A stretch of DNA of 64,000 bases from positions 868,001-932,000 of the forward strand of contig JBAJFG010000035.1 of NCBI GenBank assembly GCA_037903475.1, written 5' to 3'. Below the pieces are notes generated by a model that saw only the letters and a list, made by a program, of their open reading frames with translations, was not told where the DNA came from and ran no database searches. The translations under genes and the position numbers were made by a program. This stretch comes from Ancylostoma caninum. Taxonomy: Eukaryota > Nematoda > Chromadorea > Rhabditida > Ancylostomatidae. Shown piece by piece: positions 13,101 through 25,100 of this stretch (positions are counted from its first letter, which is position 1; the number at the start of each line of letters is the position of its first letter).

Positions 13101-16100
13101 CGTCATACTATTTCTATTGTTTGATTAATTGAGTTAATTAATTAATTATTTGTTTAATATTTGTTTCAAAAGCAGTGCTTAAATTGGACTGCCAAAAATT
13201 ACGGGATGAGGTTGCACAGATCCATAGTTTATTGATGCAGCTTCAATTTTTGGCTTCTTGGTTATTTCAGCCGAAGTGTCATGGCATGACACATCCAGAA
13301 AAATAGCTAATTTTTATTGGTCCTCCATATCATTTTACCATTACCATTGGTTTTTCAAACTTCTCACACGAGAAATAATGCAGCGGTTAAGGTATGGCTT
13401 AGCCTGGGTATAGCACATGAGCTGTTGGTTAATTCTACCCACAGTGGTAAAGCTACAGGTAAATACATCCGGAAGGCCCCTACCACTACCAATCACATCT
13501 TTGTCGTGACTATTTCTGTAGTGGTATAACAAAAAAATAAATGCCACACTCTTTTTCACCATGGAAGAACTAAACATTTTGTGACTTTGTCATCAACAGA
13601 TTAACTTTGGCTTAGAATCTTAGGCATAGGACAACGATGTAAATCAGCTGTTTGCTACAAAATATTTCTACTCTCTAAGCCAAAGCCTGACCATGTGAAA
13701 GACTCTTAAGCAAATAACTTCGATGTTTAAATGTCACTACGAATAGCTTGAATGATGTTGATGTTTGGGTGACAAACGTCCGCATATGCAGGAACAAATC
13801 CTACCTCAAATTCCTGGAAAATATTTTTTCTAAGGACTACATCTCGTTCCGGTAAATGGCCTAAAAAAATAAACATACTCCGAGAATGTTTCGACGATGA
13901 CGAATTGCTGTACTCGACGGCCTTCGCGGCGACCGGTCTAGCAGTCGCATACAAGCGCGCGACATCGCAGCAGCGACATCGCGCACCGCAGCGATTGCGC
14001 ACGCCGGCGACGTCCCGTTGATCTGCGTTATCACGCGCATATTTCATCTTTCGGCGAACACACGCGCATCTTTTCACGCCGTATGTTCTGCGGCTACTCG
14101 TCAGATCAGGATCCTAACCCTTATTGGGTGCCCATCGATTGGTACTTTACTACTCCAGGTAAATTGCACGGTTGATTTGGTTTCCACTCGGTTAACTCGT
14201 CCAACAATATAGCGCGCGCGCACGAAAAGTGCATGACCTTTTGGAATCCAGAAATGTGTCCTTTCCTCGGATTTTTTTCCATTCTAGGCATTGAGTGGTC
14301 GGTGCCCTGAGAAGAGGAATGATAGTTTTCGTAGCATAGAGGACCGGATGGCTCTTTAGATGGATTCAGGATTGAATATTCGGCTTTGAATAAGTCAAGA
14401 ATCCAAGTACGAACAAAAGGAAGAATACAGCGCTAGGAGAAGAATAAGTATGGTTGTAATGCTTTCGCTCTCCCGAATGTTTGACTGTCCGGATTGTATC
14501 CCGTGTAATTATTACCAAAAATTATTCGATTTTTATTCCATCTTGAGTACACTTTCAGAATTATCATTTATTTTGGTCTGCGGCGTGAAAAATATCAACC
14601 CACCTCTTGGGGTAAACAGTAGCTCTTTAGATGACCTGTTACATGAATGTGATACCAGTTACAGCCAAACTTCTGCAGAATAGTCTTGTTCTTTCAGGAA
14701 CTTCAAGGGTAACTCCGGACTTCGCCAACCTCGCTGAACTCCTCCAGGATGCCGAACTGGGTCCGTTCACGCTTCCATCGAAGTGGACAGAAGAGGAAAA
14801 AGAGGTGACAGAAATCCCCGCAATTCCATGCGGTTTCAAATGGTTTTCGTAGGAAATAGCAAAACTGTATCCCAGGACGACCATACTCCGCGGCGCGCTA
14901 TCGATTGGTTGGAGCGACGCGCAATCGCGCAGGTCCCAGAGACCATCTGCACGTTGGACGCCTCTGATTATTTGGTTATGCGAACGAGAGAGGATCTGTC
15001 GAAGCCTCCAGAGGTGGAAATTCTTGTTCAGAGGAGCTAGGATGATCCTTAGATTTGTTCTGAAATTTTTTTATTTTTGAAAATTTGGATTCAGGTCCGT
15101 GGTGGCCCACGAGACGCGCTAATTGTACATGCAACTGAGCACAATTCCTCTGTACTTTTTCAAGAAGCATTCCTTGTCACTTATCGAACATTTATATCGT
15201 CTCATGATCTCATTAACAAACTCATCACAAGGTAAATTTTTTTGGATGCACTACTAGTTGTTAATTCTATTAATTCCTAGATAGTGATAGAAGTAATTAT
15301 AGTATCATTTCAGATACGTGTATATGTCCTTGTCGGGAGACCGAGCATCGCAATCAGCTGCTCGGCTAACATTTTCTGTACTAGTACGAGTTGTTGACGA
15401 GTTGACAAGTTACGAGTTAAGCGAAGCACTCGTACACACTGTCACCTCATTCGTCTATCGCCTCATTCATGAAGGGAATCTGATATTTGCTCGGCTGTTA
15501 AGGTGAGAGAGTCCTTTGTTTCTTCTCTAAGCTAAACTGGAGGTGATCTGGAGGTTATCGCATTCTGGAGCACGTTATTCGAGAACGCTGTTCCGCATGA
15601 AAAGATACAATCTGCTGCATATTGCGGTTTTATCGCCGACATGTTGCGCGCATTTTCAAACCTTGAGGAACCAGTCCGTTTCACCTTTCACTAGGAAACG
15701 CCCTATTGCAGCGCGATCAGCTTTTTTGGTAGTTTCCTACTAGAGCCAGAAATGAGAATATTACTGGTTACTACGATGGTGTGGATCTTGTTGAGCAGCA
15801 GAACTTTCTATTAAATATTACGTAACATACTTTTCTTGGTTAACCAAAGCTCTCTGTAAAAGATCTTATTTTTATAGTATTTCGGCCAGCTTTCTCCAGG
15901 AGTTTAGCGGAAAAAAATAAAAAAGAAACAAATAGAGGACATTGGGATTGTTATATAAAAATATAAAAAGAGTCACTATTGGAAGATTTCAGAAGACCAA
16001 GAATAATGTGTCGAAAATGAGGCTTAGATACAGAAGCATATGAATTAGACTATACAATATTACGTAATGTATTTAATTCCATTCTGGATGACAAGAACTC

Positions 16101-19100
16101 CCGCATTTTGAGTCGAGTTATGGGCGTTGTCCAGTGTCTCACCTGTTCTGACACAAAAAATGGTGAAAGGAGCGGGGTTATTCAGTGTTTTCCAGCCGTA
16201 GGAAAAGTTCACACACTCTTAAGAAGGAGTGCTTTCAAACTAAGGAAAATATAACGTTGAGAAATCAAAGTAAAACGTTGAGAAATAAAAGTCTCTGGCA
16301 GATCCTGGCAGCCAAATCAGATTCGTCATGCCTTCCAACCATTCCACAGGATTTAGCAAAAAGTGCAGTAACATGATGTTATTTATTTGTTATAATTTAT
16401 TTTATTGTACAAGCTATTTTGGTGTTCTATTATGGCATTTTCCGCCTCCGGAATGAAGTTCAAGAAATAAGAAAAACGAGCTGAATTTACTCGGGATCTT
16501 CGAGAACACTCATTTCAAGGAAGATCTACCCGGAATTTACTATAAACCTACCGAGTTTCTGAGATTATATGAAGCATCATTCGTGATTTAGCACGAAGCC
16601 ACCACTGTGGAATCATCGGGGTACATTGAAACGTGAAATTGAGGAGGCATGAGACTTCGAAGTACCATATTTTTAGCCACTTATTGGTCCTATCTGAGAA
16701 TGTCCAGAGTGGAGCACGTTTCCTACACTAGTTTAGATTTAACTGAATATTGTCACTAGAAGAGATAAAATGTGGAGCGATAAACTGGCATTTTGCTCGT
16801 CAGACTCAGATGAAGTTTTTGCCGAACACCGTGTCGATTCTGGTATGAAATTCCCATGATGATTTAGCGTTCGTGGTGATTTTCCCTCTCAAGGAACAGC
16901 TCTATGATTCCAGCAGTTCCACGAGAATGGCAGAAAGCTGCTATGCTATAATGAAATTATCTTATTTTTCAATCCTGATTCTTTAAATATAAGTGAGATT
17001 TTTAAATTGTTGAGGTTGTAGATTTTTAAATTGTTGAGGTCGTTCTTCTTTTTATCTGAAGTTCTCTAAGGGTAGGAGCGTAACGAACAACTCATATCTC
17101 CTTCTTTTCTATCCTGGTTTTACATGATTTGATTGCTTAATTGTTTGATGACATAACGATTCACTTCTCTGTAACTAATCTGTTCCACTCGGTTTTTCCA
17201 TAAATCCCACTGTTGATTGAATGCTGTTTTTTTATAAGCTTTTTAAACTGCATTCCAGAAAGCGTTTACTGGATCGGATAGTCACACCAAAGCCGCCCCC
17301 AGCAACCGTGTCGAAATTGACGCCACCACGAAAGTGCGCTTAATCTGCTTGTGAACACCTTTGTCTACGGAAGGGATGGAGGGTAATTGTCTAAAATCGA
17401 GAGATTCCAGGCCATACAACCTATTCGACTTCCGTTCATCGGATATCGCTTGTCAGATGACGTACATCGACTCTCAGTTATTCCATCTTATTGAGGTGAT
17501 TTTTCATCCAAGTTTACCAAGATGTAAAAAACCAGAAGGTGACAGAAAATTAATGGCATACCATCTGGGGAGATTTGGAGCACCTAGGAAATTGAAGGAG
17601 GTCAGCAGATGAAGTGTAACTGTTTTATTCACTAGGACAGGTGCATCGGGGTTGACTTTAATTCTACCCTAGTTTCTGCTTACTTCAAACCATGACACGT
17701 TTTTGACAAGAAAACGTTTTTGTGGGGATTAATTTTATTACCAAAAAATCTAGACAAAAAACAAGTTGGTTATGCTTCCACACATTTTTTGTCGCATCTT
17801 TTTGCTGTGGAAGTTCTTGAGAAGAAGCTCTAGAAGACAACTTCTCAATAGTAGTAGCCGTGAGTTCTTGCTATTGTCTTACGTCTTGTTGGTGAATGGA
17901 GGGCACATTCTGGAGAATGCAGACGAGTTTTTGCGCGGTTTGAAGTGGTCTTCTTCGGACACAAATAGCAATAGCATGGGATTACGCTGTAGTTGGAGAT
18001 CTGCCAACATTTTCAGGGTTTGATCTATACTTAGAACCGAGTAAAAATAGAACAACTCAATTTATTCAGTTACATATTCGTTCAGGATCAGATCAAAGAA
18101 TCCGAATGTTCAAAAAAGAGACAGACATAGACGCTTCTCATTCCTGAAAGATAGTACAGCTCCCTCTTTTTCAAACATCGGAACTATAAACTTATTCGAG
18201 ATGAAATTTTTGAATTTATAATGATTCGATGGATATCTACATTATCTTCGATAGGTATTCGGTGTTAACTATAGTTTGAGCACAACATTGGCAGTTTTTG
18301 GGGATGTCCTACCCTAAATATTCGAGGCAAAGGTGGAATTGAAGAACTACGACGCCTATGTACTCTTTTGTAAATGAGTAAGCTAGTTGTTTTGTTGGGC
18401 AGTTTCTGGTTTTGAATTACTTAAAGATTGACCTCTTCAGGATCTTAGAACAGCAAATGCTCACCAGTATAGTAGTTTATGAAATAGATGAAGACAGTAA
18501 TATTCGTTCATCTTTACTCAGATTTCGGTTTTACCTCCTTTGTCAGAGCCTGAAAAACAAACCCAAACATACCACAAGTTACAGTTTAACTCGAAAATAA
18601 ATCCGAAGTAAGATCAAAGCTGCAAATTGGTTAATACTCACCTGGATACCTCCTGGATGATCTCATCTCATTCTTTTATGAGTCTGAAGACCTAACAACT
18701 GAAATTAACTTCTTTATCGGTGATACTCTGAACCCTAACCTCTCCTGTTGGCCTGATATTCAAGGCACCGGTCATGTTATACCTATCCGATCTGCGAAAC
18801 GATTTTTTTTACATTACCAAAATTATTTTGCTTTTGTTTGTTTCGTTAAGCTGTTGTTTTTTTTTTGGTAAGAATTCATTAACCGTGGTCTTTTTGCACG
18901 GCCTGATATTGAGAAAATTCTGTGTAATTCTTAATAGTTGCTATTGATTGCTTCCTTCACTGTAGCACACATTAACTGGAGATGAATTAATTAATTAACC
19001 GATAGTTATATTATTATATTATTTTTCCCCGCTATTTCCAATTTTCAGCCCGCTGAACTTCTGTGGTGGGCACAAGAGCAGGACGAGCTGAAAAGTCCGA

Positions 19101-22100
19101 ATCTGGTTGCCTTCACGGAGCATTTTAACAATGTGAGTACCATTCCTTGTAAAAACCAGCCGAGTTTCCCAGGAATTCATCTTGTTCTCGAAGTAGTGAT
19201 GTCATAAGCTCTGAGTAGAATATTTGCAGGTCTCGTTCTGGGTCCGGACATTGGTAATAACACCATCTACTTCGAAAGAAAGGGAGAAGTACATGTTGAA
19301 GTTCATAAAAATAATGAAGGTAGGTGAAACTACATACTTGTTAGTACAAGTACAGCTTGATCTAACTTTTCTAGGTTCTGAGCAATTCGAAAAATACAAC
19401 ATCTCATGACAGTTTTAAGTATAGTAAAGCATTGCCAGGTGTTTCGGATGACGATTACGGGATGTCTATGCAAGATTAGGGAAACATCGATGTCGATGAG
19501 AGGAACGAGGCTGTTCCAAAAGTTACTTTAATGGGAAAGCCAAGCCGCACATTTCGAGAGTTACATTTGGCCCATGACAAGCCGCATTTGTAAAAATGCA
19601 CAGCCATTTCGCAGCATTTCAAATCAAGTTTTCAGATAGCTCGCGATCATTGGGAATAGAGTAGTCAGGGTTTTTCCCTCCATTGTTTCTTATAATCCAT
19701 TCTAATGGGTAGTCGCGAATACTCTTGGGAAGTACTCTTTGCGCTCCAGGAATTATCCATGTGGTAGTGCTCTGTTTAAAGATTTGGTGGGTTTTCCGGG
19801 AAGAAATGTCACAAAAATCACGACAAACACCATTTTTCGAAACTGTGTTCCGAGGCCTGTTTGAGAAGAAATGCCTTCTGCAGAACCTTCTCTTAGATAA
19901 GAAATACTAAGGAAAACTTTGAGTCTTTCTCCATTCGGAAGGAAAAAGAGCAGGCCAAAAAATGGGTTTCTGCGAGCGAGACTTCATTCTTGTTATGGTG
20001 AAGAGAAGGATCTGTATCCTATTGAAAATATTACATTTAAACTATCCATTAAGAAACATACAGAACAATTTTCTGCTTAACTAACCTTTGTGACAAGGAT
20101 TATTTAGGTTAGACGAGAATTTCTCAAATGCACGTCAACTATCCACAATGCTTTATACTGGACGGCAAGCACTAGGCGACAACGGGGGGCGTTCCCGTAC
20201 GAGATACCTCGATGGCAACAGCATAGACGTAGGCATTGCTGGCATCCTGCCAGCTCCAGCGTCGATGCATACCAACCTCGCCCTGGGAATGTGATAGGTC
20301 CCCAGGTGTTGCCACCATCGACCAGGTCGTATTGAGAATAACAAAGTCAGCGTATTCCTATTAGTTCTATGGCTAACTTGCCAGAATAGTGTTATTAAAA
20401 AGTAGTGGAAATAACTCAATTATGTGAGGAGCAGGGAAAAATAAGTCAACATTAAATTTAGCAATCATGCAAATGGCTGTGCGGATATTTCATCACTTAT
20501 CTTTACGAAGAAATTCCAGAATTAAGTCCAAACTTTGATTTTATGAAGGGTTTAGAAAATATAAATGACCGTTTCGATGAACCAAACCTCTACAAAAGTA
20601 AAATTGAACCAGCAGCTCAGTTAGAGAGGTACTTTACCTCATTCGGTGGTCTTTCTCCATCCCTCATTCGAGGAGCAGATGCTCTTTTCGGTACGCAGTG
20701 GAATAGCGGCCGCACAAATTTTGGCTTTCCTAATGTTTTGAAGCTCTTCCTCTTCCAAAAAAATGTGTCATCGATAGGAACGAAGAGTCAAGTCTAGGCT
20801 ATATAGTGATCACATGCAGGACCTCTCATCCAAACTAGGAAATGAACACGACCGATGGATTGATTGGCAACATCAATTTCGGTTCAGTTATCCACGTTTC
20901 ACGGAATTTTCAAAAAGTCACTTTACCTACGGATTTAGCGGAGTCGCAAAGCATACTACACTCTCTGTATGCATTATGCATCATCCCGAAAGTCCGGGAT
21001 GTAAAAATTTGATTAAAAATGCTAACATTTGAGGTTTCTACCGATGTTTCTAATACAGGAAGGGTAGCAATACACGTTTTGCTTCTGGAAGGGCACTGTC
21101 CTGCACTGTTCTTTTATACTAAAGTCAGGTATAAGATGAAGAAATTGAGACTTTTCAACCTTCCTAACAATAACTTCTATTTATGTTTTCATTTATATCT
21201 AAAGCTTTTCTTTTCATTTATATCCAACCTTTCTTCATCGTTCCTTGTTTATTGCCCTTCTCTAAAACTACTGCCGTGTCCACTTGAAGCAGCCAGTAGG
21301 TCTGGAACTTAGTGTTTCACCGCTCTGAACCTGCCAAGTGCTAAGCGCTTGAGCACTGTACTGCAAAAACTTTCGGAAACTATCTTCCCATTGCAGACTT
21401 CAGGGCAGAACATGCTCTTTCAGAAGCAAAGCGCGTGTTGTTACCTATCCTCTTTTAGGCTAACATCGGTAGAAACGCTGCTCACATAACAGAACTATTC
21501 CCTCACGGGTTTCAAAAGAGAGGAGAAGCAAATAACCTAGTGGGTGGATGATTATCCTCCATATTGGCTTTTCCCTAATCACCCACTTGATTACTGTATC
21601 CAGTTCCCTGACGAGCATTTTCCCCCTTTTTCTTTTGCTAAAAAATTGCGCAAGGAGATGATCGATATACGAGCGTTTAACCTCAACATTCCTGACGTCG
21701 ACCTAGACAGCTCCAATGTACCAGTAATTAAAGGTGCGAGAGAGGTGCGAGAGCCATCCGAACGAGCGCTTACTGCCATCCTGCAGAGTGCAGAGATGAC
21801 AGAGTTTTGCAGATCTCGTCCGAGACACGCCTCCCGTTGTCGCCTAGTGCAACGCACCCCTTTATACTCCATGTGTATCGATTGAATCTTTAGGGAGTTT
21901 TTTAGGAAAAAAAAACAGAACTGCCAAGAACGTGCTTGGTCACGGAGTGGGGAGACTAAGTATACGTCTATGTTTGTACCTATTTGTCCTGAATTATTTC
22001 CTCTAATTTGTCTTAACTCTTCTAAGAAATGCTCAGATCGGTTGGAGTAGAACAAGGTATGAAAATAAAGAGTAGTTGTCGTGAAAACTATGGCATAAAC

Positions 22101-25100
22101 TTGCCGGAGTTCCCTTTTTCGCTCCGGAAAGTTAATGCCACGTTTAGGTTACTGCTTCGGAAGACGCAGACATTACTTTCTATCATGGATAAGCCGAGTT
22201 CCCTCCGAATAAGTTAGGATTCTGCTCTATAAAAGGACAGCGCTTCAGGCAAATGAAGCGACGCCCTAATGAGCGTTTGCTTTCTTTCAAAGCATTGCGA
22301 AATTCGAGGGTCGAAATCGTTGCAGATTAGTTATTTTCCTTGCTCCGAAGTTATTTATTAGATACTGTAGGCGCGAAAAAGCTTTTACATCTGAAGCAAA
22401 CACTGACCTAATTGCGAGAAAGAAAGCTCGGAAGAAAACTTTTCTAAAACGTCCAAAAATTAGCGGGTGGCACGAATTTCTATGGGGAATCGAGCAAAAG
22501 ATGTAATTCCATTTGGCAGGGCTTCACGCCTTGCGAGTTGCTGGAAAAAAACGTCGCTGTGGGCTGTCTCGGCAGGATTTTCTGTGAATTTTCTTTTCCA
22601 TCAAAATTTCTGCCCTCGAGTGACTTTCAAGATCACAGATAATGGGTAATTTTTGCCTGAGAAGGTGTTGATATAGTATTAAATATACTTGTGTGTCACA
22701 AGCCATAGTTATGAGACGCCAACGGGAGTATGCATCAGATGAACGAGTTATTTAGTGATTTAATTAAATAAACAAATAAACAGATCAATAGATAAGTAAA
22801 TAAACAATTGTGCTTTCAGTAGTTGTAATATGTAACTTCAAGCATTATTTTCAGCAACTGCGTCGACTTGGGAACTTCAACTCGTATCTGGCGTTGTTGT
22901 CAGCGCTCGTATCTAGCCCTCTGGCTCGTTTGGATTGGAGCAAGGCAGTGACGGATGCCCTTAGGGAACATGCTGAAGTGATGGACACCGCCCATTCGTA
23001 CAAGAATTATCGTGTTCTGCTGCAACAAGCCACACCACCCACTGTTCCCTACATGTTAGTTTGTCCAAAATTCATTTCGTGGTCCCATAAAAGGAGACCG
23101 TTAAAAAGTCGTAAAAGTCTGGAATCGACAGTTTAAGAGTCTAGCTGTAAATAAAAAGTTGCAGCGCAGCCATATCTCTGTTTGTTTCGAAGTGAAGTTC
23201 CAGGAGATTTTTCGGCGTCTGGATTTTAATGTTACTATGCGAGCAAACAATGAGGATATACATAGTATTTCATGGAAAACAAGCCTTAAATAACCGCTAC
23301 GTTATTATACAGTACGAAATGCCTTGATTAGGCTAGTGGAAAGAATGGAAATGTTGTACCAAGGAACATTCCCTGGATATAAACGAAATCCCTTTCCAGT
23401 GGTGTTGTCCTCCAGGACCTCACATTCGTCCATGCCGGGAATGCAGATAAGCTTCCAGCTGATCGATGTGGTGGTCGACGTGGGTTAGTCAACTTTCTGA
23501 AGAGATGGCATCAGTATGCGATCCTCGACAGCATCCGGAAAATGAAGCGATGGTTAGTTTCTTTTTTGCATTCGGATAATCTTTTTGAGAGATGTCGGAG
23601 TCAGCGCAAAGGTTTTCGGCTCAAAACTTGAAGATTGGACGTTTAGTTGATAATTTATTTATTTATTTATTTTTCTGCACTCGAAGGTGCGCTACTACAA
23701 ACATAGAAAACAGAAACAAAAACAACAAACAAAACAAAACTCGAAACACAAACTGATTAAATGTAGGGTATCAAACCTAGTACAAGGCTAAACCAGAGAA
23801 AATGTCAAGACATAGTACGTCTAAATAGAGGATAATCCGTTTGCTTGGCAATGGAAAGAGTGTTGTCCAAAAACACCAGTTACTAATTGCAACATTGAGG
23901 ACATAAACTCAGTAATGACTCACATTGAATGTAATTGGTCAACAGCTGAGAACTCCTTATGGGCTCTGGTAGGCGTTGATCCATGCAGCCACATCAGCTA
24001 GCAATAAAACGATGATTAATATCTGGAAAAACAGGAATATAACCTCTGATTAGTATAGAATACCTTTCTGACAATGGAGAGACACATGAAAAAATTGCCA
24101 CAAAAACTGCAGGGACTCTGAGCACCATGTTTGCCCCCCCCCCCTCCCAGACAATTAGTTCTCGATGATAGGGAAGCTAGGCTGCTACACTGGATTGGAT
24201 AAATTTGAATCAAAGGGTGTCAATCATAGATGAGCGCCTTATTTTATTACGGATAAAAACTCAATAAAACTTCATCTCCTCAACAAAATGAAACACGGTA
24301 ACTTGTACACAGAGTTCATCACGATTTTCTAAGCTGCCACTGAGGAGCTGTGGGTTTTTTCTCTCGCATTTGCGAGGAGATTGCAAGGTCTTTCCATCTT
24401 GTTTTTTTTTTGTGTTTTACGGAATATAACGAAAAAACCACGTTTGAGAAGTAAAGGCACAAATCCGCGAAAACTACCCTTAAAATGGATCTTCAAGAAT
24501 TCTGCTTCTTCATATGCCGCAGTAAAAATGAATTAGTGTTGCTTAGAATTCGCACCCGCTCATCGCAAATTTTACAAACACATCTCGTGAAAAAAAGATA
24601 AATCTTTGTCATGGAAGCTGGGTCAGGAATGTAGAAAAATGTCCATCGCTTACTGTTTTACATTCTAAGAGAATGGAAATTTGTTTCCCATCTCCTTGTT
24701 AGCAGCTTAGTGGCCGCTGCTGAAAAAAAAACAGTATTCCGTCAAAGAACGGAGATGAATCTAACTAAATAACAGTCTTGTCCCCTTTCCGTTTTTGGAT
24801 ATTCTAACTATTTCGACTTATCTCACTTTCTATCGTCAAAAAGCTGCAAAATGTTGGGGTACTCAATAAAATGCCTACGGTGATGAAGCAATGAAGGTCA
24901 GCACGCTCTCCCCCCCCCCCCTCAGCTTTCATTAAACAGCCCTATAATTCCTTGTGTACTGATAACTACATATGTATTTGAAGATAAGTGATGTTGTTAG
25001 GAAATGATTCATGTACTTATTCATCTTTGCCTCTCCTGATAGGGAAATAACAAGCATCGATTGGCTCTTTCCGCTAACTTATGAGTAATATGTTTTTTTA

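Noticed and set aside
13727..14077. 116-codon minus-strand frame
   Set aside because: It is the shadow of the GC-rich C3G exon at 13945-14158, which fits splice sites and frame on the plus strand.
14783..14875. Continuous coding through 14805-14875
   Set aside because: The frame from the upstream exon hits a stop. A 71-base GT..AG intron ending CCCAG restores C3G similarity.
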